A stretch of DNA of 64,000 bases from Penium margaritaceum (GCA_023375785.1 SZWC01004719.1:3486-67485), one strand, 5' to 3'. Counted from the stretch's first letter, positions 22,085 through 35,704 are shown. Numbers and translations: made by a program. The notes: generated by a model from the letters alone, not told the origin.

Positions 22085-22873
22085 TGTAATGAGGTGCCCC
22101 TATTTTTCTGGCATACTTGGGGCCTCGACCGAGTTCCTGGGGGCATCTGGGCCATTTTCCGTTTTTCAGAAATGTGGCTTGCGGTCGAGCTCACCTCCGC
22201 TCGACCGCGACTACGCGGATGCGGGGATGCACGGACGCGAGGAGGAGCGAGCGAGCGAATGGAGCACGGCGTGCTCCACACGCCAGGAGCGTGTTTCGCT
22301 CGTCGCTTCGCGGTAGCGTTCCGATCACGCCACGCGAGGGTGGCTTTCACCCTCTTGGCGAGTAGCGTAACGGCGACGCTACCCGCCGAGGGGTTGTTTC
22401 GACGGACGGCCCCGGCAACTGCGGCGGTCAACGGCGGCAGTAAAACCGGTGACTGCGACCGTGCGACGGTCGCAGTTCTCCGATGGCGTGCGCAACACGA
22501 TGACTACATCCACCGCCAAGAGGCATGCGGGAGCAACGAGGCGGCTCGCCGAGAGACAAGATCGACCGTTGATCTCGACGATCGACGGCCGGGGACTTCT
22601 CGCACTAAGCATTAGGTGCAAGTAGAGCACCAAGTTCAGGTGCAAGCAGAGCACCGAGTTCAGGTGCAAGTAGCTTGGCGTAGCAAGCTAGGAAAGTAGT
22701 AGGCTGAGGCCTGGGCTAGCCAGCCGGACAGTATAAATACCCTGTACTCAGTTCAATCTCATTAACCTGTGTTTTCCAGCTCTGGCTTCCAGAAATCTCC
22801 AAGTCTATCTTTCCGCTGCGACTATGCTCTCCACACACCAAGGCTAAATCTCCAGAGAGCACCCACTCTCACA
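22085..22873 (+). repeat. 3' LTR of element D
   Basis: 789 bp, the same length as the 5' LTR, with the same ends and TATA box (22,732-22,739). It is followed at once by AGTAC and then by the continuation of element C's RT. The first 232 bases are also read as the open pol frame. Confidence 0.95.
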
Positions 22874-22878
22874 AGTAC

Positions 22879-25432
22879 CTACTACCAAGGGTCGAGGAGT
22901 TGTTTGACGAGTTGAGGGGAGCGCAATGCTTTAGTAAGATTAACTTACGTTTGGGGTACCATCAGATCTGGATTGTAGAGCAGATGTGGAGAAGACAAAT
23001 GTAGATGTGGAGAAGACAGCGTTTCGGATGCGGTACGACCATTTTGATTACCTCGTGATGCCGTTTGGGTTAACCAATGCTCTTGCAATACTCATGAGCC
23101 TCATGAGTAGGATCTTCCATCCTCACTTGGAGCAGTTCATGGTGGTGTTCCTCGACAACATCCTCATCTTCTCCCAAACTCTGGAAGAGCATCAGCAACA
23201 TCTTCGGTAGGTGTTAGAAATACTTTGGAGAGAGAAGTTGTTTGTAAAGCTCTCCAAGTACGAGTTCGAGAAATGGGAGGTGGGGTTCCTTGGACACATC
23301 TTGAGCAGCAAGTGTCTCCGCATGGACCCAAAGAAGGTGCAAGCAGTGAAGCAGTGGCCGACACCGAATTGCATGCATGACATCCTGGTCTTCCTGGGGT
23401 TCGTCAACCACTACCGGAAATTCATCTAGGGGTATGCAGAGAAGGGTGCACCGCTGACCGAGCTGTTATAGAAGGATCACCAGTGGGAATGGGGCGTGAA
23501 GGAGCTGAAGAGCTTCAAGGAGCTCAAGGCTACAATGTGTGACGCTCTGGTTTTGGTACATCCGGATTCAACTAAGGAGTACGTCATGGCGACGAACGCC
23601 GGAAACAATGCCATTGGGACGGTGCTGATGTAGGATCACGGAAAGCGGTCGTAGGTGATTGCTTACGCATCTCACAAGTTGCAAGGGCGGAGTTGAACTA
23701 CGCAATCCATGAGAAGGAGATGCAGGTGGTGATCCATGTGTTCAAGCACTGGAGGTGCTACCTTGAGTTGCGACGCTGCCTGGTCTTCACGGATCACTAC
23801 GCCCTGAAGTATGTGAAGACACAACCGAACCTATGTTGCCGTCAGACTCATTGGATGGAGTTCTTCGAAGGGAATTTTGACTACAAGATCTAGTAAAATC
23901 CTGGGAAGGTGAACCCGGCAGATCCTCTGTTACGGAAGTTGGACTTGAGCCACAATGCTATCTCAGTGCTGATGGGATCTCTAGTCATACATAGCTTGTT
24001 TAAGTTCGGCGATGGCGTGGACAGTGAGTTCATGGGTGGTGCAATGAAAGATGCCACGTGGGATGGAACTTATTGGCAAAGGAGACAGGAGTGGAGGATT
24101 TTTGTGCCGGACTATGCGTCATTGAAGCAATTGTTGTTTGAGGAGGTGCATGACACCCATTACTCAGGTCACTTCGGCTTCGACAAGACGCTCAAGGCTT
24201 TGGGACGCCAATATTGGTGGTCGTCAATGGCAACTAATTGTAAGAGGTTTGTGAGTAGTTGTGATGTGTGCCAACGCATCAAGGCGCGGACGACCAAGCC
24301 ACCAAGAGAGGTGCAACCATTACCTGTACCCGAGAGGCCATGGATAGACATCCCGCTCAACTTCATTGGCGGGTTACCTCTGACGCAATAATGCAACAAT
24401 ACAGTGTTGGTGTTGGTGGACCGGTTCTTTAAGTTGGCACACTTCATTGCATGTCATGAGAGTATCACAATTGTGAGGATAGCTCAACTCCTCCTCTGTC
24501 ATGTCATCAAGCTAAATGGAGTGCCGTAGTTGGTGGTCTCAGATCACGATCCACGCTTCACTTTGCGATTCTGGAGAGATGTTATGGAGAAGCTGGGCAC
24601 GCGGGTGCAGCTGACCACGGCATACCACCCACTGAGTGATGGGCAGATAGAGCGCACGAACCAGACTTTGGAGCAACTATTGAGGAGCATGGTCCCACCG
24701 GATGGAGAAGGCTGGGAGGAGAATTTCGGAGTGGAAGAATTTGCCTACAACTCAATGGTGTCAGCGTCAACAGGAATGTCACCGTTTAAGGTGATCTATG
24801 GCCATCAGCCACTGAGCCTTGCCGCCCTTGCAATGGCAACATCTCTTCCGGTTGTGCAGCAGATTGGTGATGGGTTTGCCACCACTTCGGACTTGGTGCA
24901 GCAACAACTGTTGAAGGCACAAAAGTAGAAAAAAGTAGTAGGCGGATAAGCATTGCTCTATGAAGGAGCTCCAAGTGGGCAAAAAGGTGATGTTGAACTC
25001 TGCTGACATGCAACTGGTGGGACTTGGGCATCCCAAATTGAAGCCACGATGGGTGGGTCCGTTTCACATTCTAAAGAAGCGGTCGGTTGTATCATACAAG
25101 CTCGAGCTACCAGCTCACTATACCATCCATCTGGTGTTCCACGTCTCCTTGCTTCGTGCCTACCGCGACCCCAACACATTCTTCCAATGTCGCGGGACGG
25201 CTCCACCTCCTACTGTCCAGGTTGAGGGAAGCAAGAAGTTTGAGGTGGAGAAGATTCTGGCGGACCGCCAGAGGGAACATCGGCGTGAGTTTCTAGTGCT
25301 GCGGAAGGGGTATCCGGTGGAGCACAACTCTTGGGAGCCAGAGGCCAACTTCTATGTTGGGGGTACCAACACTGGTCTCCATGAGTATCCCAGGCACGCC
25401 GGGATGTCGTGCCTCCGACATGAGGGGGCGAA
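22879..25432 (+). pseudogene. Element C pol, right part (RT to chromodomain)
   Basis: Resumes RT exactly where it was broken (LLPRVEEL), after the second AGTAC. It contains a short internal duplication (GATGTGGAGAAGACA twice near 22,985-23,020), RT box FLDNIL (second Asp changed to Asn), RNase H (23,580-23,890), integrase HHCC and core (24,140-24,800) and chromodomain (about 25,230-25,400, FEVEKILADRQ...NSWEPE). Stops and frameshifts are scattered, including TAG at 23,427-23,429, and the frame again runs into the 3' LTR. Confidence 0.88.
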
Positions 25433-26234
25433 TGTAATGAGGTGCCCACCTTTTTCTGGCATACTCGGGGCCTCGTCCGAGTTTTGGGGGCACGCAAGCC
25501 CTTTTTCTACTTTTTTGTAAATCAAGATCGCGGTCAAGCTCACCTCTGCTCGACCGCCGATACAAGGAGGAGGAGGAGGAGGAGCGAGCGCACGAGCGAG
25601 CACCGGCGTGGAGTTCACGCTGGCGCTAGGGGGCTATTTTACCCAAACCCCGTCCTGGCATTCCGAACACGCCACGCGAGGGTGGCTTCCCCCTCTCGAC
25701 GAGCAGCATATCGCATACGCTACCCACCAAGGGTTTTGCCTACGAGGCGGGCTCTCAACGTGCGCGGTCAACGGCGGCAGCAGAACGGTGGCTGCGACCG
25801 TGTGCCGGTCGTAACACTTTGCGGTGGCATGTGCTACACGGTGGCCGCTCTCGCCATAATTCTACATATGCGATGATAGCTGGAGACGTCCAAGCTACAA
25901 GGCGGCTTGCCGAGAGACAATGCGGACAGTCAATCTGGACGATCAACGACCGGAGACATTTTGCACAAGACATAGGGTACATGTAGAGCTCCGAGTTAGG
26001 TGCATGTAGGGCACCGAGTTCAGGTGCAAGTAGCTTGTTGTAGCAAGCTAGGAAAGCAGTAGGATGAGGCCTGGGCTAGCTGACCGGGGTGTATGAATAC
26101 CCTGTCCTCAGTTCATTCTGATTCACCTGTATTTTCCATTTCTGGCTTCTAGACTTTTTCCAAGTCTATCTTTTTGCTACGACTGTGCTCTCCACAAACC
26201 AAGGATTAGTATTCACTGAGCACACACTCTCATA
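25433..26234 (+). repeat. 3' LTR of element C
   Basis: About 802 bp, TGTAATGAGG to CTCTCATA (the final CA has become TA). Followed directly by the target duplication GAAAT at 26,235-26,239. Its TATA box is mutated to TATGAATA. Confidence 0.9.
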
Positions 26235-28000
26235 GAAATGCTAAGAAAATTCTCAAGTTTTTTAGAGAGAAGTTTTAAGGAAACGTCTCAAAATTCCACT
26301 TTGGTAGCCATTCAATTCAGTTTTTATACCATATCATCAACAGTAGAGGGATCAACATGGACCCAAAAAGGTGGAGGTAGCCAATGGTTGGCCAACGTTG
26401 AGCTACATTTGGGAAGCCTACGTGTTTTTGAGATTTTACAGCTAATACCATCAAATTGTAAAGGACATCATCCAAGTGTAAGCTCCTCACTTCATTTTCA
26501 CTTTGAAACCATTGAGTGCATTTGTAGAGATAGCCAATGAGAAGGGTTTGGCTTCTTAAGAAATGATGTAAACTCAACACCAACCCTGTGGTTGGCAAAT
26601 CCAACAATAGACTATGTCATGACTATGGACCTGTCGAATCAAGCTATTGAAGCAGTTCTCCCTTGAGACAACATTGTTTGAGAAAAATTGGTCGTGCACA
26701 TTTTGACAAAATCTATGTGGGCTAGATCTAAAACATGTGGAACATGTAAATTTTATTCACGCCGTCATGCATTTGTTCAAGATGTGACGGTGTTACTTGG
26801 GAATCCAACGATTCATTATTTGTATCAACCACCATACACTCAAGTATCTCAACACACAGCCAAACCCGATCCATACACAAACTGGATAGATGGATTTCTT
26901 TGAGTTGCATTACGATTATATATCAAGTATTATCGTGGAAAAAAAAGTCTAATAGATTCTTTGATTTGGTGACCAGACATGATGGTTGAGATCAACACAC
27001 CGCTCGTCGAACGCAACCCATACCTTGTGTGAGTGCCCATGAAGGATTATGAGGAGTTAAGTGGGTACAAATAGGCCAAGCTTGGTTGACAATGCCTACT
27101 GGCCACAGAGATTTGCTTGCCAGGTTTTTTTATGCTAAACATAGAGTTACAACAGGAGCTATGGTTCATCATCCATATTCATACACTTGAAAATTGGTTC
27201 ATCAAGAAGTGTACTCATATGTGTAAACATTTTTCAGATATCATCACCATCACTTCATGTCACTAGAGTCCATAAACCCTCCTTGTATAAGGTGTTGGCT
27301 ATAATGGAACATGTGTTCTGTGCACTAGTTTTTTTTAGAAGTCCATGTTCACTAGTACGTTCACTTCTAAATACATAGTTGTGAATACAGTCTCAGGGGT
27401 GAGGTGATTGGTGGACACTTTGGCAAGGGCAAGACACTTAAGAAGCTAGCAAAATATTACTTGTGGGACAAGATGCAAACCAAAATAATAGCATTCTACA
27501 GAAAAATCAACACTTATCAATGACGAAAACATTTGTCGCGCAAGGCCACCAGGATTGCTCCAACCTTTCCCTTTCGTGACGGAGCCATGGGTCGACATCA
27601 GGATGGACTTTCTGACCGGGTTACCTGTCACCTCCGAGGTATATGACATAACCCTCTTGGTGGTGGAAATGTTTTCCAAAACATCACATTTGATTTTGAC
27701 AGCGAGCATAGTCACGGTTATGGAAACCATATCTTTTTCCAAAATCAAAACAAACGGCTACATGACGTTCCACATCCCATCATTAGCGACATAGATAGCA
27801 ACTTCACTTGCCTTTTTTAGCATGAACTCATGACGCCTTTTGGCATTCAAGTTTCCACAGCCGAGTCGTCTTGCAATGCAAACTTATCGGCGAGCAGTTT
27901 TGGTAGGCTCCATAATGATATCGGTAGTGAGGTAATTAGCAGGTACTCGCTTTCTCATGGAATACTCGTTGGCTTATAGCTTGCTTCTCAAGAGGCCCCA
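26235..28000 (+). mobile_element. Ty3/gypsy remnant B, right part (RT to integrase)
   Basis: Starts with the second GAAAT and continues the RT of remnant B (KKILKFFREKF near 26,245). Further relics are RNase H (LANPTIDYVMTMDLSNQAIEAVL, near 26,595-26,665), the integrase finger (GGHFGKGKTLKKLAKYYLWDKM, 27,410-27,475), and the core with its first Asp (WVDIRMDFLTGLPV, about 27,588-27,630). A last stretch near 27,775-27,880 resembles the second catalytic block. All frames are broken. The right end is uncertain because no LTR is visible. Confidence 0.78.
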
Positions 28001-30464
28001 CCAGGGAGTGATTAGGCAAGCGGGTAAGCAAAGGAGTTAGCGAGAGACCAAGCAATGTTGCTCGCTCTTCAGCAGACAAGCCACTTTTAGGCATGTCATG
28101 GGGCATGTCTCAACACATGCCTCAAATAGGCATGTTGCAAGACATGCGTTAAAAGTGAGGGATTTTGTCGTGGTAGAATTACGATTTAAAGGACTGCGTA
28201 AATGAATAAATCTCCTTTTCACGTTATAGTACAAACTTGAACCCTTTTTGGGTTCACCATTTACCGAAAGGCTCTCCACTACATGCCACGAACTCCTTTT
28301 TCAGCCAGAAAGGAGACTTCATTTCTTAAAGGTAAACCAGCACTACCATCCTATGTCACATGCATGCCAATGTCACCACGAGTTCATGTGACCAATCCAC
28401 CGCACTGGGACTGCACAAACAATTTTGGGATATCTAGTTGAACCCCCATATCATCCTTTAAAAATCTAAAAAAAACTACTAGGAAGCAACACAATTCATC
28501 TCCCTTCCTTTCCATGTGAGCCGAAAAAAGCCTTCTCCATTACCAAAGTTGCCCAAAATTGTTGGATCTTAAGGAATTTACCATTCATCGATAAAGGGGG
28601 AGTCTTGGAAGTACTTTGGTCAATGTAGATTTTCAATGGGGCAAAATGTTTCAGAATTTGGCTATGTCTTTAGGGGATTCTTTGACAACACTTTGTGCTT
28701 CATACTTCCATGCTCAAGTCCCACAGTCCCAACACCAAAAGATACAACCTCGAAATGCACTCTTTATAAAATCAGAAGAGGGCTCTAGGCGAAAGCCACC
28801 TTCAAGAGGCTACCGTCGAAGTACCTCTTCGTGAAAGGTTATAATTAAACATCAACAAAAGAGCATGTGGAATATTGCCTTCATCATAAACCTCAGTCAA
28901 AGTGACTAAAGGATGTTATTCCAACTTTTACGTACACTTTCTTCGTGTGAAGATTGTCTTCTAAACAAGGAGATATTTAGAGCTTCTACCCAACACAGTT
29001 AGCTCAAAGGTTTCCTCTACACCAACTCCTTGCTCTCTTAGGCCTCGTCATCCAGGGTGTAAGGTAGTAGTTCCACTCATGAGAGAAGCTCAATGTGTCT
29101 GAGTACTCATTGGTATACCTTGTTCTCTATTGAGTGAGATTTTGGAGACTAAGTACATTTCCCAGCCTGCTCCACGTAGTGTTGTGTTCTTTTGGGATAA
29201 CAGATGAGGCTCAAGGCCTTGCATATGTAGTTTTGAATTCTTCTATTGTGTAATAGATAAGGAACAATTTGGAAGTATGTTTTTCTACTTGAACACCCTA
29301 CTTGACAATGTTTTGTGTTGAGTAGAATGTTGGGGCAGGTTGAACCTCTAATCCTTGTTGAATTTCAACATAACGATCCATGTAAAAGATTTGTGTGCAT
29401 AATAAAACTCTTCCAAAGGGATTTAATAATATAAAAATGTTGATAAATGATTCTTTATAATAAATCCAAATTTCTCCATTTACGTTTGTATTTTTACCCA
29501 TAATCAATAAAATTTCATCATCGAGAAAGGTTTCAAGATAAAATGTCCCTTCAATGTTTTTGATGAATAAAAAAATGAACTTTTAGCATTTGACATAGGA
29601 AATTTAGTATTTGAACAATGTTTTATTCATGAATGTATTGATGTTTATTTTATTGGTTTCTTAATAGAATCATAAGTTGATTATTATGTGAATGGTTACA
29701 TTCATTCGTTTAGGAAATGTATTTTTAGATTTTTTTTGTTATTCGTTTTTCATTTCATTAATTTTTCAAATTCCCTAGAAGTTAGAGTATTATTGACTTC
29801 AACAATAGGTGGATGCAATGAAATGAAGATGATATATGTTCATTGATGTATTGATTCCCCTGGTTAGGAACAATGTAATGAATTCCCCAAATCCTACTTT
29901 GTACAAAGCAAACATCTGTATTAAGTATGCTTGGATTGGGCTCATGATTTCCTTGAAGATGTTTCCATACTTCACTTTAGACTTATGATTCATCACTGAA
30001 ACATTTTGGTGCCAGCAAAGATCTTATACGTTAGTTCGAGTCCAAAATGAAAGTGCGCACTTTGCGGCAAAGTGAGGAATGAGAGCTTGGAGATCGGTTG
30101 CCTATTGGAAGCAAGTTTTGTGACCGGACATGTAGGAGAGACAAGTTGCGAGTAGAATGACCTAAAACAATAAATGTGAAACCTTCCGCCAACCTTGGAA
30201 CTTGGCCGGAGTCCAGAGTCCGGGAGCGTGCTGGTCTGCCTGCGGTGTCCGAAGTTTTACATTCAGCAGATTAATTATGGACAGAGGATGTCTGTCTCTG
30301 ACGCAATGCTTGCTGGCCAGCTTTGTTCCGGCGCTTCGACTGTTGATTCTGTCATTCTAGGAGACAAGTGGGCGAGAACACCCACGGTTTGTGCGCCTGC
30401 TCGACGGGGCACTGACGCCGAACTCCCGTCTTGCACATTGTGCTGCTACCTTCGCTCTCGCAGC
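28001..30464. other. AT-rich intergenic stretch upstream of the MDL gene
   Basis: No motif-bearing frame. Bases 29,400-29,800 are strongly AT-rich. Its right end should include the MDL gene's promoter and 5' leader: the frame is open in phase from 30,195, and a CTCGCAG sequence just before the ATG could be the acceptor of a leader intron. I could not place a TATA box with confidence. Confidence 0.5.
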
Positions 30465-31417
30465 ATGCCTACACTGAACATAATAACGAATGTTCCTAGC
30501 GATGGCGTGGTGACGTCGGACATTTTGAAGGACTCCAGCAAAGCCGTCGCAAAAATCATAGGAAAGCCAGAAGCGGTGGGTATGTCAAGCAACTCGATGC
30601 ATGAGCAGCGGGAAAGTTCATGGCTCCCAGCGCTCGTACTGACTTTGTTTTCAACTGGCTCGTTCTGCCCTATGCAGTACGTCATGACGTCGTTGCGAGC
30701 CTCCACGCCCATGACATTCGCGGGCACCGAAGAACCAGCAGCGTACGGAGAAGTTATCTCAATTGGCGGACTGGGCCCTGACACGAACAAAAAACTAAGT
30801 GCAGCGATTGCTGAGATATTGGAGTCAAAGTTATCCATCCCACGGAGTCGGTTCTACATTAAGTTCTATGATGTGAATGTATGTCAAACCCATGCTTACA
30901 AGTCGCTCCACTCGCAACCTAATTGAATGCAACGCCTGCATCTGTAATTGAGGGCCCGCGGGTTGTTGCATTGCATCAATGGTCGCTGCAATACTGGAAT
31001 GGGCCGGTTGTCCTTTTTTTCATTCCTAGGATTGGCGGATCAAGAAGCCTGCACAGTGTTGGTGGAATTCTGTAGTGTTAACTCTGTTGCAGGACGAGAC
31101 GGATGACTGTAGTGAAGCACTGGAGTTGGGGTGTCTGCACGCTCATCACCAGTGATCCTGGGACTGCCATAGCCAAGCGACGTAAATCGTGCATGCAGTC
31201 TGGTGTGAAGCTTCGAGATGGTTGCCTTGATGTACTGCAGAAGGCGCTCATGTTGGCCAGAGCCCAGCCTGTAGTCAGCCTTGGATTTCAGGATTGTTGT
31301 ATTTGTATTGTTGCAATATCTGTACTTGAGACAAGTTACTTACCACCTCCTTCACATGTTCTCTTTTCTACTTTGTCGCAGAGATCTGACTTCGGATGGA
31401 ATGGTTCAACATTTTGA
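30465..31417 (+). CDS. MIF/D-dopachrome tautomerase-like protein (MDL), 3 exons
   Basis: A host gene of the macrophage migration inhibitory factor/D-dopachrome tautomerase-like family. Exons 30,465-30,575, 30,678-30,878 and 31,382-31,417 join in frame, all introns phase 0, with donors GTGGGT and GTATGT and acceptors TGCAG and CGCAG. The product is 115 aa, the usual length for plant MDL proteins. It starts MPTLNI, giving the N-terminal Pro needed for tautomerase chemistry, which is why I chose this ATG over in-phase upstream codons. It keeps the Lys in GKPEAY and ends FGWNGSTF. The region that holds CXXC in animal MIF reads PAAYG, as in plants. The first donor (GTGGGT) was chosen because it gives the conserved KPEAYVM junction. 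It converges with the 14-3-3 gene. Confidence 0.92.
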
Positions 31418-32929
31418 AAGCAAGGGCCTCGACCTTCTAGTCATTGTGGAATGCAGCACTGGTCCAAGATCTCGGCGCATTGGAATGCCCCAACTTGACA
31501 AACCATGTATGTCAGCTGTAAGCCTTCTTGTCCCAAGAATTTATCACAAGCCTTGGATAAATCACCATTGTGTATTCCAGTGGAAATATTATTTCTCCCA
31601 TCTCCCCTCTTCATCCCCAGTAATTTCCACATGCTCACCAGCAATCACAATTGACAGACTTGGCGTCATGACAATTGTTGAGCTGGATTATGTTCCAGAA
31701 TTTCTTTCAGTGCTTTCCATAGTCAGATGTGACCCACATAGGAGAGTTGTGACTCCGACATACTGGCACTTCAGTGCTCCTCAACAAAAGTGTTGTGTAT
31801 TCTTTTTTTTGTGTTTACTTTTCCCGCGTTCATTTTTCATCTTGTGTGTATTCCACTGTTTGTCAATGCTACTACATTTTTTCGTGGATAATCCACGGCA
31901 ATTTTCTGCCAAATATTCGCCTGATGTGCATGGATATCCCAAGCGGCAAGCTCAGCTGTCCTCACTTAGGGAACCATCTGTACAATCTGGCACTGTGGTT
32001 CACATGGCAATGACAAATTACCCCATTCAAAGTGTTGAAGTTGGTTAGGCACCAAAACTTCACAAAGGATTATCCTCGGGACATGAACTTCATCCATAAC
32101 ATGTCCTCAGATGATGTTGCTTCAATACTCAGTCTAGGTTTTCTTCCACACGGTCATGTGAGATGTTCCGTCATTCATGATATTGCAGACAGGCTTGGAT
32201 GGGGAAAGATACGGAAGATGGATTGCACTGTTATGTGTAGATGTCATATGTTTGTCTACATCAACTTACCTTCTTCAGTGTTCAACCCTCTCTTACGAAC
32301 ATTTTTCATGCATGGCAACATTTACTTTGCCATGAGAAAGCTTGTATCACATGTCAAATTTAGTGGAAGGGTCTCGCATCTAGTCATCTGTTGTGCTCTG
32401 GCGATTACTCACAGATAACTCTATCCGTCGTGTAGACGTATGTCCAACGTAACTAATGGAGATTCTTCAGCATTCTTTGCTGGTGATTGTACTATGCAAC
32501 GTCAGTTCATCTACAATGTAACTTGCACAGCAAATGATTACCACCACTAGATGTCAGATGAGTATGAAGGTGACTTAACAAAGCTTTCCCTGCAGAGTCA
32601 CATGCACCACTATCCGGTCTGTTACTTGCAGGAAGACAACAGAGCGTGATGTAGAGAATGCATCACACGCAGACAAGGCACCTAGGGGTAGGGGATAATT
32701 CTGCGGATCAGTTTTCACTTGGTTCAGCACAGTGCGTCTTCCTACAACCCACTGTCATTGCTTTGACCAGGGATGGTCATGAGTGGTGGAAGGATAACGT
32801 CAGGCAATTCTATCTAAGGATGTCGTCCTTGTCACGGAATCCAAAGCTAGAATCGAAAGTACATTTGGAAGGTACAGGTTTGAACTCCTGGAAAGCACGA
32901 CACTTCCATCTTCCGCTCCTGATCGAGGT
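31418..32929. other. Intergenic stretch between two convergent genes
   Basis: Holds the 3' ends of the MDL (+) and 14-3-3 (-) transcripts. A 255-codon plus frame (31,281-32,048) overlaps the last MDL intron and exon in another frame and has no family motif. Its composition is ordinary, not repeat-like, and I see no third gene. Confidence 0.55.
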
Positions 32930-34152
<1,223 letters not shown>

Positions 34153-34264
34153 GGCTGCAGAGTGCACGAAGAGGGAGATCGGAAACTCGGAGGGAAGAGA
34201 GTCTGGGGCTGTAGGACTCGTTGAAGAAGTCAGGAACAACGTCGCGGATAGAAGCGTCGTCTGC

Positions 34265-34271
34265 TTTATAG
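34265..34271 (-). promoter_or_regulatory. Probable TATA box of the 14-3-3 gene
   Basis: TATAAAG on the minus strand, about 113 bases upstream of the start codon. It would place the transcript start near 34,235 and leave a leader of about 80 bases. Confidence 0.6.
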
Positions 34272-34279
34272 TCTGAAGG

Positions 34280-35538
34280 TACTAAACCGCCGTATTTCCG
34301 GCTGGGGTTTTGAAACATCGAGCGACAGCCAGGCTTCAGTGCTCAAATCTGGCAGAGTTTCGAACCTGCCGGTACAAGGTTTTTTCCAAGGAGCATTGCA
34401 CCATTAATTCCAACCACATAATGTGCAACACTATACAATCCAAAGAACATTAGCCATAGCCATTTTTTTCAAATACATTGACCAACCAATAAAATTGAAA
34501 ATCAATATTAAATAATTAATCCTCTTTACATCATGAGATGTCGCACATGGGGGGGGGGAGGGGGAGGGACACATGGTACGTGTGAGCTAATATACCGTAG
34601 TGCCACGAAAATTCGGAAGTAAACTATTATTATTCTGGATTTTCCCATTAATATTTTTATGAATTCCTAACCAGTGTCCACAAATTACTTTAGTGTCGTG
34701 TTTGAAAATTTTCGTCCTCGGAATTCCTTTGGGTTCGTGTGGTGCATGGCATGCCGAAGGTAGGTCACACTGTCAAGCTGTCTGCTGGAGGCTGAGAGCG
34801 GCTCTCCAAGATGGATAAGGTCAAAGACGAGTGAACCAAGCGAACGGAGACACCCACGACTACGCATAGGATAAGAGCGGAACGAGACGTTTTGAATTTA
34901 CCTGTTCTTTTCTTCAATACCCACCTAGCCAGCAGCCCAAAAATCAACCCAAGCTCCTAAAAAACATAAAATTTATTTTCTGCAAATGACCTTCCGAATC
35001 ATCTTGGCACAGTGTATCAAATGGAAAGTCCAACCCTCAAACCAACCACCCTTTCGACATGCCAAGAAATAAGCCAATAAAATTGAGTTTTTTTCCCTTT
35101 TTTTTTCTTTCCTTCAAAAACACACAAACATTACCAAAGTGGATTGATCTGGTCGGCAAGTAGTATGCTTGTGGTCAACATACTGAGACCTTGATTGTGA
35201 ACCGTTGATCTGGATTGGCCGGTTGCCTGATGCCATCAAATCTCCAATACATCAGACCAAAAACTTGGAGCTGTGGCCTACATAGTTGAGGCTGCAACGT
35301 GATTCTTTTCTTCATGAAATTTGACAAGAAGCATTAATGTTGCACCCAAGGCATGCATACGATTACGTAGTGTAAAGGAACTTCATGATGTAGGGGGACT
35401 TCCAAAAACCTAGTTTAAACACATTGTTAATAACAAAGATTCTACATGGGTTGCATGTATGTATGTATTAAAGTTACCTTGTCGATGATAGCAATGGACG
35501 ACAATGTGATAACTCCATTTTTTGCAATGGCTACTCCT
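34280..35538. other. Intergenic stretch without a recognisable gene
   Basis: AT-rich, with a G-run near 34,548-34,566 and no motif-bearing frame. Upstream regulatory sequence of the 14-3-3 gene is presumably in the first few hundred bases. Confidence 0.5.
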
Positions 35539-35543
35539 CTTAC

Positions 35544-35704
35544 TACAGCGAGGCAGTGCCACACCGACCGGTCAAAGGAGCTAGGTTGCTCGAGTAGGGT
35601 CACGTGGGACTGTGGGCGGTGAGACGGGATGGCTTGAGGGTCTGAGACCCTGAAGCACTGCATTTTTGGCCTAGTCGGCCAAGGATTCCGTCGAATCCGT
35701 TGCA
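35544..35704 (+). repeat. TRIM left terminal repeat
   Basis: 161 bp, begins TACAGCGAGG (TG apparently mutated to TA) and ends TTGCA. It aligns with the right copy through the GACGGGATGGCTTGAGGGTC core. Confidence 0.85.

Larger units (their letters stand above)
18183..22316 (+). pseudogene. pol: Element D Pol polyprotein (two TAG stops)
   Basis: One -1-frame reading of about 1,275 codons once the assembly duplication is discounted. Domains in order: aspartic protease (LLDCGASHSFF, Asp codon 18,410-18,412); RT (about 18,990-19,700, [29 protein letters not shown]); RNase H (about 19,900-20,280, ATDAIDYAIGAVL, ELNYAIHEKEMLA); integrase with HHCC finger (HDTHYSGHF...CDVCQ, 20,490-20,625) and DDE core (DFIGGLP, SDRDPRF, QTERTNQTLEQ); chromodomain (about 21,885-22,040, FEVEKILADR...WEPE). 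Breaks: TAG at 18,755-18,757 and 19,694-19,696, both CAG in element C. The RT box reads FLEDIL (19,490s), with Glu for the first catalytic Asp. The frame runs 77 codons into the 3' LTR. Confidence 0.9.
16134..22873 (+). mobile_element. Ty3/gypsy element D (chromodomain type), youngest insertion
   Basis: A structurally complete LTR retrotransposon: two 789-bp LTRs beginning TG and ending CA, target duplication AGTAC, initiator Met tRNA primer site, gag, a -1 frameshift signal, pol in the order protease, RT, RNase H, integrase, chromodomain, and a G-rich polypurine tract. Comparing the LTRs by eye I count about two dozen differences (near 3 percent), all but one transitions. Two TAG stops in pol and one changed residue in the RT catalytic box suggest it is no longer autonomous. 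The 6,740-bp span includes a 310-base assembly artefact, so the true length is about 6,430 bp. Confidence 0.95.
13043..26234 (+). mobile_element. Ty3/gypsy element C (chromodomain type), split by element D
   Basis: A full LTR retrotransposon with LTRs at 13,043-13,841 and 25,433-26,234, flanked by the duplication GAAAT. Without the inner insertion it is about 6.4 kb. Order: LTR, decayed primer site, gag, protease, RT (interrupted at codons for N-Q-Y), RNase H, integrase, chromodomain, LTR. Numerous stops, frameshifts and small deletions make it dead. Sequence and gene order match element D throughout, so it is an older copy of the same family. It inserted into the RT of remnant B. Confidence 0.92.

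Noticed and set aside
30195-30464. In-phase N-terminal extension of the MDL protein
   Set aside because: The family needs Pro right after the initiator Met for catalysis; MPTLN at 30,465 matches the family start and length.
31281-32048. 255-codon plus-strand frame
   Set aside because: Overlaps the last MDL intron and exon in a different frame, has no motif, and its start lies inside the intron.
34330-34400. Possible tRNA T-arm (GTTTCGAAC between GGCAG and CTGCC)
   Set aside because: The loop length is wrong and no D-arm, anticodon arm or acceptor stem can be placed on either strand.
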